DNA of 64,000 nt, taken from Enoplosus armatus (lineage: Eukaryota > Chordata > Actinopteri > Centrarchiformes > Enoplosidae). Where the stretch lies: the NCBI RefSeq assembly GCF_043641665.1, contig NC_092190.1, positions 23,391,048 to 23,455,047 on the forward strand. The letters run 5' to 3'. Positions within the stretch are counted from its first letter, which is position 1. Each line of letters begins with the position of its first letter. The translations under genes were made by a program, and so were the position numbers. Under the pieces are notes generated by a model. That model worked only from the letters and a program-made list of their open reading frames with translations. It was not told the origin of the DNA and ran no database searches. This document shows, in pieces, positions 24,540-36,103 of this stretch.

Positions 24540-24966
24540 TCCTCCCTGGTTTGAAATTCTGTGATGTGTACTTTTCCCCCAGGAAGCATCTGGAGAACCC
24601 TCCGGACCTGCGACTTTATCAATGTCCTGAATGTATGTTTCGGATGGTAGCTTGATTTACGTAAGAGCGCTTGTCTGTCTGTTACTTTGAAGTGAACCTT
24701 GTGGCGTTTCCCTTGATGTTGGAGGAGAAGACCACTGCGTCCAAGAATCTGACACTTTGTGTGTGTAGGTTATGTTTCAGTTTTATTTTTTCATGATGTG
24801 AATTTAAAACGGTTAAACACTCAAACCTAAAATCTGCTTCAGTTTTGTTCCATATACCATCCAAATGTCGGAGATACAGCAGAGGTTGGGTTTTTGTTTT
24901 TTCTACAAGCTGTGTTTTCCCAGTCTGCACATGATGGTGAATGTTACCTGCCCATCGCACATCCAC
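24540..24966 (-). pseudogene. Decayed reverse transcriptase fragment, probably Penelope-like
   Basis: Seen: one minus-strand frame contains PLLYLRHLDGIW, then about 30 residues later HHEKIKLKHNLHTQSVRFLD, then VVF. Known: in Penelope-like elements and related reverse transcriptases the order is PL..YRYIDDIF (catalytic Asp pair), a stretch on 'lN..HP.IKF', then FLDV/T. Here the expected catalytic Asp-Asp reads Asp-Gly, so it is dead. Downstream of FLD the frame meets a stop (near 24682) and continues only with stops in all frames. Upstream, the expected 'APSYAN'-like region is not readable. The fragment covers about 140 residues of an element normally several times longer. Assignment to Penelope rather than another reverse transcriptase family is moderately secure. 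Confidence 0.5.
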
Positions 24967-27435
24967 AGATTTGGAGGTTAAAGAGTTTCTGCCGTCGTTC
25001 TTTATTTCCAGTTATTGTAATATTGCTGTCGGTCAGAATCGTAAGAATGGTTTTTGAATGTAATGCTGACCTGTAAACCCAGCTCAGTGTCAATACTGGT
25101 ACATTCAGTTGACATCCACTCATTCGATGTCAATTGAAAAGAGTTGTTCAAATATGTTCACGGGTACGGTTAGATTTCTTAGTCTATTGACACATCCGTA
25201 TGTGTCTTTGACCAAAATACACCCCAGCTATGTCAGAGGATTGACAAAGTGATCTATGTACTCAGCAATCCTATAGGACTCGGACCCACAGTCACTAAGG
25301 GACATTGTTTCGGTAATGTCTGTCCTGTCGTGTACCCCTCATGTACAATGTCTCTAATGATGTGTTGGAAGTCTGCGGATACGGTGGATAGCCGGTGGGT
25401 GCCCAATGAGAGGGACACCTTAAATGGCGAATAGACTGAACAAATGTTCAATAGCTCACAGTTGAAATGAAACAAACACAGTAACCATAATGTGAACAAC
25501 CATTATTGTAGACAGGTGGGATACAAATAGTTTGAAAAAAATAATTACTCAGATAAAGCTGGGAAAAAAAAAGAATTCTGTTTTTCGTGTTTGTTTGCCT
25601 TTTAATTTGATCCACTTCATTGTTAACCAATAATTTACCAGCATAAACCTCAGAGTCTGCAGGGGCCATAATTATTCATATTGATGCAACGGATACGACA
25701 GAGCTTTCATTTTTTATGATTTATTACATTTTAGGGGCTGGGGGACCTGATGCTTCCTCCATCCTCCGCCGGATGTGCTGGCAGGCCATCTCAAACCTCC
25801 ATGTTCACCCTCACCTTACACTGAGGCTTCACAGAGGGAGACGACACTTCACTTTTCACACCCCCGTGGTTGGACCTTTGGACTCCATCACGCTAGGGAG
25901 CTTGACACTTCAGGTCCTCGCTCCTGCCGATGAGTTTCATTCCAATGTCCTTAAGGAGCGTCCCACTGTGTAGTCCTGAGGATAGAAATACACTTACAAT
26001 AAACACAGTCTCTTCTCAACTGTAGACAGTCTGAATTGCTATTTGAGGAAATTTAAAGGCCGTCAGGGTTTGTCTCTGTCTCTGCCACATCATTTCTGTG
26101 ATGTGTGTGCAGATGTGACGGTGTTGTCCTGTTACCTGTCTTTTGCCAAACAGGATGTGGGAGTTTTTTCATTCTTCCCCCGCTAGTCACACACAGAGGC
26201 AGCGCTCGTTTCAGTGACCTGTCATTGTAGGTGAACCAGTGGCCAGTGGTCCAAATCCGGATCCACCCCCTCACTGATGTAGTGTCCTAACAGGAGAGGA
26301 AGCATTGTCCAGTGTTTCCCATACAAAGGCTCCACTTTAACGGCCCACCAGGTAGATAAGAATGTTCAAGAATAATAAGCCCGAGTTCTTCTCCCCACTG
26401 ATACAAAACGGACTTCTCACAAAGCATCTACTTTGACACTGTGAAGTCGAAGGTCCACAATTCACAAGGTCACATTGACAAAAGAGAAATAACAGAAAAT
26501 GTGCGGCGCGTCGAGAAAACAGCCTTTCCACAACAGCAAGACAGATGAAACACTTCTGTAACGTTGATCAAATTTGACCTCAATGGTGAACTGCTTCTAT
26601 CCTGCAGGTTTGGTGCTGAACTGAATCTGCTCAAGAGGAATTCTGTGACATTAGACGTTAGAGATGTTTGAAAACTGATATGAACAATAGATTGGTAGTC
26701 TTGGGAGGCCCACACTACACAAAATTCAAACTTAAAAGCTGATTTATCTTCAGAAACCTCACTTACAACCCGATGCACCAGGCACTCATAAAAATATTTT
26801 TAATTTAATTTAATTTTCTGATGGGGGCTAATTATTTCTCAACTTCCTAGCTATAATTCACAGGTGTCAAACGTGTATTACCTTTACTTAAAGTTGCATT
26901 TATTACATTTTCAGTACAGGCAGAAAAACACAGGAGCAATACATCAGCGCTAAATCCACGACGACCTGTTACAGCTCAGTACAGTTCTCAGATGAAGCCG
27001 TCCTGTCAGCGGTAGAGGGGACAGCTAGGACAGAAGTTCCTGTCTTTACCAGGCTGAAGAACATCAGACATTTGCTTGAGGAGTATCGTCACTGTAATAA
27101 AGAGTACCTGGTTTTTATGGATTTATTTATTTTGTTCCCCCCAGCATTCAGACAGCGGGAGATCCGTGTGATTTGAACATGACACTGAGTATTAAAGAAA
27201 CCTGTGGCGTTGCGTAGTGATTGCGATCTCTCAGAGTCAGTGTGCATTGTTATATTTGATAAAATGGACATGTATCTGTTCCATGAGATGGATGAGTGAC
27301 AGGCTTATAATAATCTGCCTGTGCGGATTGCTGTTTAAGCACGGTGATAATACGGCTTTATTTAGATATGATATGATATGTCTCTTTGAATTCACTGAAT
27401 TCAATTTAAGCGGCTGTGTTTTGTATTAACTGACG
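24967..27435. other. Non-coding sequence, possibly older transposon debris
   Basis: No clear gene. Frames at 25254-25499 (minus) and 25716-25973 (plus) have no recognised domain. Part of 24970-25500 may be upstream sequence of the same dead retroelement, but I cannot read conserved motifs in it. From about 25990 to 27430 I see only unique sequence. Confidence 0.4.
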
Positions 27436-27439
27436 GTGG

Positions 27440-27870
27440 GAGATCCTTCAAGCAATGAATCACAAGAATCAAGACGTGATTATTTAAAAGCATGTATGAC
27501 CTTCTCAAGATCAGCGCATGAGAGGAAAGACTGGATTTTTAGAGATGCTCCAAAGTTGGAGTACACATGATTGAATGACTCTTGAGATTTGTTTGTCAAA
27601 TGAGAGACTCCACCCATTTGCAGACAGGGAGGCTCTTCTGCAGAGTGCAGATGGACTATGGAGGACCAAACGCAGTTATTTCGGATATATTTTCACTTAG
27701 AAGGAACAATTGTGGAACATTTATTACTTGATTTCTGAGAAACAAGATTGCACTGGTTTTTAACGGAACATAGATCAGCATGTCATCTGCATAACAGCGG
27801 TATTGAATGTTGTTTGCGGATAGTGACGACAAACAAAAGACGTCCAAGGATGGAGCCTTGGGGGATACCA
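27440..27870 (-). pseudogene. Decayed L2-like LINE reverse transcriptase fragment
   Basis: Seen on the minus strand, in order but in shifting frames: GIPQGSILG (at 27869-27843), IQYRCYADDMLIYVPLK with the catalytic YADD (around 27795-27781), QLFLLSENISEITAFGP, then ISKIQSFLSCADLEKVIHAF and SRLDSCDSLL near 27450-27520. Known: this is the order in L2/Maui-type fish LINEs (GVPQGSILGP, CYADDTQLY, NFLLLNENKTEVIVFGP, KIRPFLS..D.EKLIHAF, SRLDYCN). The YADD is intact, but at least two frameshifts and stops break the protein. Only about 140 residues are left, so it is a 5'- and 3'-truncated relic. The L2/Maui assignment is from motif wording; another clade with a similar palm domain is possible. Confidence 0.75.
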
Positions 27871-29454
27871 TACCATAGGTCAGTCGGGCCATCAAAGAGG
27901 CAGCATCACCAACGAATACTGGAAAAGTTCTGAAAAAGTCTGGTCTGTACCTGCAGTGAATGTTTCACCTTTGTTGTTTCTAGGAAATGTGAGCATGAAG
28001 TGAATATTAAAGTATTTTTCGGCTGGGAACCAAATCTACAATGGAGCCAATTTATTATTGGAGCCCATCCGTACTGGAGAGAGATTTCTTGTGTCTTAGT
28101 TTTCACTCTATTTTGACAGTCCAATGCTGATTGCTCTCTCGGGTGGCAGAGTGGATGTTTGCTGCAGCTCTACACACTCTGCAAAAAGTAGCACTCAGAT
28201 CAGAATTATTCTTCACCAGCTTCAATAAGCAGCATTTGTGTTCAGTGCAGGTATTCAATAAATGTGCATTACTTGCATGGCATGTATCCATGTCTTTTTC
28301 TCGCATTACTTTAAATGTGTCAGCTGCTATTTTGATTTCTTAGCCCTCTACAGACCATATGGTGCTTGAATTGGATTTCAGAGAACTTACTCTACTTATA
28401 GAACATCTGAATACTTGTTCTACCTTCTCTAGTGTTATACTTGTCCTCTCCTTCTTCAGCTCGATGTGTAGAAAACGCAAACTTGATCGGGGAGATGAGA
28501 TGGCAGGTCAATGTAGCACTGTAGCACTGTGAAAACTGAGCTTATTTGTCCCCCTGTTGTAGATTTGGTTCGGACGTTGACTGTGTGTGTGTTAGCGGCA
28601 TATGCATTATCATAAACACAACTCTTCCATTTGGAACAAGTTCCCATTAGTGCTTGCTGCTGCTGATTTGTTGGTGCTAATTAAGAGGACGATTACATTC
28701 ACCCATCCGTGTGCATTTGATATGTAATACCTTGGAATGTGCATGATGTCCCCAAAAAGACCCAGTGGGGATGAATAAAGTGAGAGGATTTTCATTTAAC
28801 CAATGAGATTTAACTACATTACAATACAGTAATACTTCATCTACATAGGTGTGTTTGAATAATAAAAAGGCCAAATTTAAAGTCAAAATGAATGAATGTG
28901 TTGCAACATACAGCTCAGCTCTGTAAATGACAGATAATATTACATTTTAATTATGTGTTTTTGGTGTCAGGACGGTGCCTCCTGTTTGTGCATTCGCCAG
29001 TCAGAATGACATCTTAGTCTATATATAATAGCAGTGTTGTTGCAACCCACTGTAGCTTTTTAGCTAATGTCTTTTATCTACAAAGATGGACGCACGTTTG
29101 CATCACGACTTGCTGAATGAGCACGTGTGCACTGCTAATATCAGTTAGCTAGATAGCTTATTAGCAATGTCAACAATGGTCAATTTAGATGCTAAATGTT
29201 GTGCTTCTTATACCTCAACATCACTGCTGAGAAAATGCTGTCTGTCTTAAATATACAAACTTAAATATACAAAAAAATCTGGCATTCATTTTGACCGAAA
29301 AACTGGTTTTGGTTGAATTTACAAGTAATCGTACGAACACTTTATGAAATACTAATTCGTCCTTATAGTTCGAGCACTGACTGCTCTCCCCTAGAAATAC
29401 ATTTTCACATGTCTTTTGTGAGCAAATATACAATAAATGGGATACAAAGTCTTA
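27871..29454. other. Non-coding sequence
   Basis: The first 250 bases may be upstream LINE sequence but hold no readable motif. The rest is AT-leaning unique sequence without gene or repeat signature. Confidence 0.45.
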
Positions 29455-29630
29455 ATTGATGAACTTTAGAGGTGTTGGTAGGTGTTTTTATGAACTTGGA
29501 CAGAGCTAGGCTAGCGGTTTCCCCCGTCTCCACTTTTTATGCTAACAGCACCCTGGCTCCAGCTCTGAACTTCACGCATAGGCATGAGATTGGTGTCAAT
29601 CTTCTCATCTATTTCTCAATGAATAAAAAA
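29455..29630 (+). repeat. 'gctaagcta' dispersed repeat, copy 2 of 4
   Basis: Landmarks are 'ctttagaggtgttggtaggt', 'ttggacagagctaggctagc', 'tttttatgctaa' and 'ggcatgagattggtgtcaat' with 'cttctcatct'. Order and strand match the copies at 20360, 35005 and 49290. The hairpin at 29638-29743 starts eight bases after its end. Confidence 0.75.
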
Positions 29631-29637
29631 ATGCTTA

Positions 29638-29743
29638 AAATTTGCATACATGCAAAAATCTGTATATATATATATGTATGTATGTATATATGTATGTATG
29701 TATAAATCTGTGTATATACAGATGTTTGCATGTATGCAAATTT
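29638..29743. repeat. Long near-perfect hairpin (33-bp arms) around a TATG microsatellite
   Basis: The left arm, 29638-29670, starts 'aaatttgcatacatgcaaa'. The right arm, 29711-29743, is its reverse complement with only two mismatches in 33 positions. The 40-base loop is a TATG/TATA tract. It could be a young palindrome or MITE tip made by template switching, or a transcribed hairpin. There is no evidence here for transcription. Confidence 0.85.
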
Positions 29744-31126
29744 CCCCCAAAATGCTGGAATTTGTCCTGTCCACTTGAGGGGTCAAGTGTTTTCTGTATA
29801 TGTCTTCAGCTCAGCTCAGCCCATCCAACAATCGAAGACCTTCTTTGCCAGGTCTTGCTGAGCAAAAATGCTTTCAGGCAATTTCAGAAAATGTCAACAA
29901 CACTCTCTGCCCGTGCTGTATCCCCGCTGCACTCAAGAAGGAGTACTGTGAGAGGGGTGGAGGGGGTGATGTCTTGAGAGAGTACAGAACCTGTTATAAT
30001 GGACAAGCACTTGGCACCTTTTCCCCCAGAGAGGCTACAATGGCCACAGCCCAATCACTGTCTGCTGAGGCACTGGAGCCTGTTGGCTCATACGACGAAA
30101 TCCACAATCTCCCCCTGCCTGCGTCTCCCACCCTGGTCTGCCCGTAGAAACACACCGCCAAGCCAAACACTCACTGATGAAAAACAAATACAACGCTGTC
30201 AGCCTCGCTACCTCACAGGCTGCAAATGACTCGGGGAATTCAAACTTGTAATTCATGTACCTCCCAAGCCCCGTCTCGGACAATTGTAGATGTCACTGTA
30301 GCGGGTTAGATATATCGTAAGCATATAAATCTCGTGTATAATGTAAACGCCCCCCAGGACGGCTCCCGTTTAACTGCTCAACAAATGTCACTGTTCTGTT
30401 TGGGTTACAATTAGCATTTCATTAGCATGCCAGCCGTGTAGCCGTCAGGTGTTGGGGCAGCCTAGGCGGCCAGTAAGAAAATAAAACAACCCATTTCTTT
30501 TTGAGTTTGTTTTCCACTTGTGCTCCGTTGTCTTTTATGATAGCCCACGCTGAGCCGATGTGCAGTCTTCACGGCAGCTTCACAGAGAAAAGGGATCAAT
30601 GTGAGAGCCACTGGAGGGTGCATTAGAGGATCCACACCAACTGGGTCCCGCTCTCTGTTCATACTGTATCAAAGGCATCTAATTAGGCGTATGGGAAGGG
30701 AAAGAACAATGGCGTATAGGCTGAAGGAGTCGCTTCTGGATGAGAGTCGGAGAGAAACAAGGAGAAGTGCTCTGGTGCTTCTCAGTAGGCGGGTGGGGGG
30801 GGTTACAGTGCATCATCCGGTTCATGTACTTTATATTCCATCAGTGAGATCATTTCATCCAAGGTTGATGCATCGGAGATGAGGGCCTGGCTGATAATTG
30901 AAAATAGAGAATACATTTTTAACAGATGAATAATACCTTCTGAATATTTTTTGTTAGGAGCTTTCAAACAACCTTTATTTTACGCAGCACAAGAGAAAAA
31001 AAAAAAAAAAACTTGGCGAAAAGAAGTTCACTTTGTGACGAGAATGGGGTGAGATTGTGCCACACACAAGAGACAAGAAGGTCCATTTCACTTGCTTGCT
31101 TTTTCTCCACAGATTTTGGATCTCAC

Positions 31127-31248
31127 CATCAAGGGTGTCATCCACATCCAATGACCAAGACCACTCTCGAACATAGACAGGGGTCTCTTCTTCTTCACGA
31201 TTCTTGGGGCTTTTCGTGATAGGGAAAGCCAGCTGTCCGTCTGTCCCT
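31127..31248 (-). other. Weak candidate internal exon
   Basis: Read on the minus strand, a pyrimidine-rich stretch ending 'cttatccctgcag' precedes 122 bases that end at 'gatg' followed by 'gtgaga', a good splice donor. One frame is open through it and beyond (31289-30975) and gives a charged, non-repetitive peptide with SPKNREEEETPVYVREWSW; a second frame is also open. I recognise no domain. The reading is as consistent with chance as with a real exon, because no neighbouring exon is visible within several kilobases. No function is proposed. Confidence 0.2.
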
Positions 31249-33784
31249 CTGCAGGGATAAGCTGGTTGAAATGCAACAAATGGTGGCACAGGACAGTGTA
31301 CGCTCAGGAGACATTTTGAGGCAAATCGCCTCTTTTCAGCCAGCTAATGTGTTGAATACTTAAAGTGACTAAAAGAGCTATGTGAAAACAGCATCGGTCA
31401 TGTTCGCGCGTTTGTGTCCTTGATCACCAAAAAAATGTTACGCTAATATTATTTTTGAACAGAACAAAATAAATTCATTTTATTTCATATGCCATTAAAA
31501 GAAAACAATGAAGGGGAGCTGTGGTTTAGGAAAAGGATAATGAACACAAAACAGCTGTGACGCGCTAAAAGAAGCACAGGTTTGTTTTATTTGTTCTCTC
31601 CCTCTCTTCTTCCACGGCCATCTCTTCACACCAGGTGACCGTTGCTCCACATTCTTTCTCGGCTCTGGCAGGAGCACAAAAAGTCTTGTCCTGTGCGCTC
31701 TGATATACACCCCGATGCAAGATATACACTACCAATGAACCAAAGAGACTAACAGATTAATGTAGAAGGCAAACAGCGTCCCCCATCTGGCAGGCGAACA
31801 TTGTTTAGTCTCACTTCCAACTCCTTTTTGGGGAGGAGGCCATTTTGACGGATAAAATGGATGATCCAAAGTCCGCCAGTCACACCAATTCGTGCCGTGA
31901 AAGCACCGCCTGTGTTTGACTGAGGAGGCCAATGTCAGCAAAGTCCCTGAAGCAACAGCTAGCTAAACAAGCCTTGTCAGGTCTCGCTATCAAAGTCAAG
32001 GTCTATATAGGGAGATTTATACCCCTGCCATTGTTGTTGTTTGAATGGCCCAGAGAGAGACCCCCCTCAAGATTTGTGCAGTCTTAAGACGCTGCAGAGG
32101 TCCATGCAGAGACTGAACAAACCCAGCGGACAGCAGGCCTGTCAGGGCTGTGTTTGAGGAGGGCTTGAAATAGGTCTGTCTGTCACCACAGAGCAAATGT
32201 TTTAATCTGAGAGAAAACAACACCTCCGAGATTCACCCGCTGCTCTATTGACTCCATGTAGACTCAACAGTAAGTGCTCATCAAGTGCTGTTTGAGCCTG
32301 TCACCTCCTAAGATACATACTGGTGCGAACACATGTCTCTGCCGAATACGACCTCCCCGGCAGGCGGTTAATGCGGGCGCCACGGTAAAGCGGCATCAGT
32401 CAATATTCAGCGTCGGTCAATACTGTCAGTGTGAGTGATGGATCGATTCCCATCGATGCGGCGCGTCGCACGCACTTGACTCCATGTGGTGCTAATGGAT
32501 CATGAATTGGATGCAAGGCCAAATAAGATAATGCTTCAAAAACGTATTCATCATAATAGCATCAGTAGCACTGCATCAATAGCAGTCACACCCACACACA
32601 CAAGCATGTTTCACAATTGTTGGATTCTTCCCCCGACCCAATCTACCCTCCTCCTCCTACCGTGCGACAGCGCCAAGCACTGCACCGCTTCTCGGAGCCG
32701 AGGGGACAGCAGTTTTTGCTGAGCCGCCAAAAATGATCGAAATAATGGTGAACAATGGTGAACGACGTGGCAGAGGCAGTTTGCGTGAGGAGTGTGAGCA
32801 GTTTCTGGGTGCTGAGTTCGGGGCCGGAAGGTGATCAAATTAGCTTGTTTTAAGTTAATAACAAGTAGAAAATAGTTATCGGCAGAAATATGTGAGTGTT
32901 TCCTGTGAGGATCTGGCTAATACTTGAAACAACACCGTGAACGGCAGCGGCAGCTTTTAATAGCTACGGATCGTGGATCTTATTGATATGCTTGTGGAGC
33001 TGTTAACAGGTTTGGAGGACAAAGGTAAAATGTTCCTCCACAGAGCTGTATAAATTAATAGCAGCGCCTCGCTGTTATTGCAGGAAGAATTGGAGTCGTA
33101 ACACAATTTATAGAGCTAAAAGCCTGCTCCCAAAACCTGGAGAGTGTGAAGCGAGCTCACTGGAGATGAAATCTCAGCATATGGTGCTATGCTCATCAAG
33201 CTACTAATAGCTCATGGGACATCCTCCTCCTCTTGACCGAGAACACAAGTTTCCGAGAGATGATAACACATTTTTTAAACAGTTATGTGACTTGCTGTAA
33301 AGTGGATATGAAAGTCTCGACTAAACAAGCTCAAGGCTTTGGGAGTAGCCCGAAGGTGGTGTTTTTGTTTATTGCTTTCTTGGTGGGTGAAGTGGATGAC
33401 TAATTCTCTCATAATCAGTCAACTAGAGTTTAGATGAGAGCTTCTTTGATAGCCAAAAGAACTCCCCTATTTCAGATTTTTACTTATTATTGCATTTAAA
33501 GCTGCAATGATTCATCATCTCGGCCACACCGGACACATTATCAGCGAGTAAAGTCGATGTGTTACAATCATTTCAGTTCTGCTTTGGTCTCAACCGACTT
33601 TATGAATTAATATCACACTTTTGTGATAATTTGTGATGAGGACATGGATCTTTTAAAATATTAACGGCATATTATTATTCATTACTTATCAGGAGTGCTG
33701 TCAAAGCTATGTGTTAATCATTTTTAAGTAACATCGCTAATGAAGGTGGTTGATCTGCGACACATTTCTAAACTTTATAATCAG

Positions 33785-33928
33785 TCTGAGCCAGCCCAGA
33801 GAGAGCGGAGGGCTGTTTGATCACACCAGCGCTGAATACAAAGACTTCCCATATCAATATGACCAGAACCAGACAAGTGAGAGTACTCCTCTCTCCCTGG
33901 ACCAGATGTTCCCTGTTCTCCCCACCTG
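33785..33928 (+). other. Weak candidate internal exon, 144 nt
   Basis: 'ataatcag' gives an acceptor AG at 33783-33784, though the pyrimidine tract is poor. The donor is 'cctg' then 'gtgaga' at 33929. The length, 144 nt, is a multiple of three, so the exon would be phase-symmetric. The open frame includes AEYKDFPYQYDQNQTSE and LSLDQMFPVLPT, which is hydrophilic, non-repetitive and has one N-glycosylation-type NQT. I recognise no family. Without a partner exon or transcript evidence it stays a candidate. Confidence 0.22.
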
Positions 33929-35004
33929 GTGAGAGCAGACGATAGGACACTGCTGTCCCTCTAACGCCCCCACCCCCTCCCCCGCCCCCGGCTGGGACTG
34001 AGTCTGCGTCCTTTGATGTACAGATGCTCCGATGTCCTGCTGCAGCTAACCAGCCAAATCAAACACCTGAGCTCTCGCCTCGTCCCATAGGCCGGCCGGC
34101 TCGGGCCAGTTTAACCTGTTTTGATTTGGTTATAATCCTCCAGACTTTCATGCACCCGTTGACACACTAACACACCAATGGAGAGAACTAACAAGGGGAA
34201 CTTGTGTTGAGACATGAAATGAGCACAGATACAACAAAACAATGAAATGAAATTCCCATATTCCCAGTTTTTCATAAAGGCACTCACTACTTTATGTTTA
34301 CTGCGTGACTTTGACACGGCTCAGCTTGCATGTGCAGTTTTATGAAATCAGAAATAATCTGACACTCCCACGCACGGCATCTTTTCTGGTTGCCATGTTG
34401 CAAACAGCCTGACTGGCCATTTAAAGGTGTTCGACTTTAGTTCCCATTATGGCCTAATGCGCTTGTTTGCTCTCTTTGCGGGAGATGAGAGGATCACAGT
34501 CAATGTCGGTAAACTAAGTGCGGCCCTGGAGTCAGGATGTGATTAGCCCGACTTAGCAAAAAGATGGTCATTTGTCCCTCCACTCAAAAATGTGTTTTCC
34601 TTTCTTATCACTCCACTTGGATGTTTGAGCGTCGCCGTGCAGAATGATGTAAGTTTGACGCTCGAGGGCTGTTTCCACATTCATCTGACGAAGGGAGAAC
34701 GTTTCTCCATCTTAGTTTGCATATGGGCATGTTTCGTGACATCACAACTAGTCTGGGATCCAATCATGGTCCAATATGCAACATACGGAAACCTGAAACC
34801 TCCGGTGCACGTGTACTGAGAACTGACTCTTCAGTACTATTCTTTAGCACACAGTTTATCCATCCATCCGATCAGTACTTGTCGGTAAGGTCAGGCTTTG
34901 GCTTCAGTCTCAGGTGCGAAGGTGAGGGCGACCTCACTGTGACGACCTCAGAAGCTGCGTTCAGTTCACCAAGAAATAGTTCCGGCACGTAGCCCCCCTA
35001 AATA

Positions 35005-35170
35005 ACCACAAATCGCCATTCTTACAGTGACGTTTATTGGTGGGCTCCATGGGTGCTGGTGGACATTTTTTTTTTGTTGCCATTTCGCCCCGCCTCCAGT
35101 CTTCATGCTAAGCTAGGCTAGCCACGTCCACGAGACATGAGATCGATGTAGATCTCTCACTCTTAGAAAA
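35005..35170 (+). repeat. 'gctaagcta' dispersed repeat, copy 3 of 4
   Basis: Landmarks are 'ggtgctggtggac', a T run, 'gcctccagtcttcatgctaa', 'gctaggctagcc' and 'gacatgagatcgatgtagat'. It is more decayed at the left than the other copies. Plus strand, as in all copies. Confidence 0.7.
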
Positions 35171-36079
35171 ACAAAGCAAACGAGCATATTTCACTCCACA
35201 GACTCCCTCTCTTGCACACTCGAGCAACCACTGCTCCACCGACTCCACTTGTTTTTCTCCTTTCTCTTTGGAAAATCGTCCCAATTAATGTTGTCAGACA
35301 CAACGTCGCACCCTTAGTGAAAAACGCATTATTATTATTTATTCTCACGGGAGCAGTCTGCAGCTGTGGCACTGAGGTGAGGCGGGGGATGATGACGACA
35401 AGCTACTGTTTGCTGGAAAGTGCTGGAAACAGTGCTGGTGGTGACATAGCATTCCTCATATATTAAACTGCAGCGCTCATCCTCGGCTGACCAGCTGTAA
35501 GACGTGCAAACTGCATGTAGTGTTAATAAGTGAGCTCTGTATGTGTGCATATTTGTGAGTGTGTGTGTGAACATGCTGCTCGCATTCAGTCCGCTGCCTT
35601 TGTTGCTAATTACCACTTCTGTTCTCCAATCTCATCTGATTAGAATTCAGTTTTCCTCTCCTTGTCTCACTCTCTCTTTGTCCGTCCCCTCTGGAGGAGA
35701 CAGTCAGGAGGCATGGGTGTCCATTTTATTTTAAGCCAGTGCTGTTTTTCCTTCTGAGGGCAAGAAAAAGAGCTGACACCCGTACACTTCATCATGGATT
35801 CATATCACATACAGCCGGCCATGCATGCAAAATATGACTCTGTAATGAAGCAGAGGGCGAGAATTGTGCTTTGTAAATGTCACATTTTCTTCGTATCAGC
35901 AAATTTTGCATAATTTTCTTTTTTCCTTCAACGTTTTGCACACTTTCCTGTGGGATCGCAGCACACTCAGTGAGTGCAACAGAAGCGCCAGAGTTGTTCT
36001 TTTTCATTTTACAATCCATCCATCCATTTACAGTAGATTACCAGACTTTCATGAGGCCTCTAGCTATATAGCATCAAAT

Positions 36080-36103
36080 CACACACACACACACACACAC
36101 ACA
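36080..36103. repeat. (AC)n microsatellite
   Basis: Twelve AC units, perfect. Confidence 0.95.

Larger units (their letters stand above)
29744..35004. other. Mostly unique non-coding sequence
   Basis: It includes two weak exon candidates listed separately (31127-31248 minus and 33785-33928 plus). Otherwise I see unique sequence with short homopolymers (A at about 31001-31011, G near 30795) and no recognisable transposon. Frames of about 100 codons around 29642-30283 lack domains. Confidence 0.5.

Noticed and set aside
25716..25973. 85-codon plus-strand frame after 'cattttag'
   Set aside because: Complex sequence but no domain, no donor at the end and no neighbouring exon.
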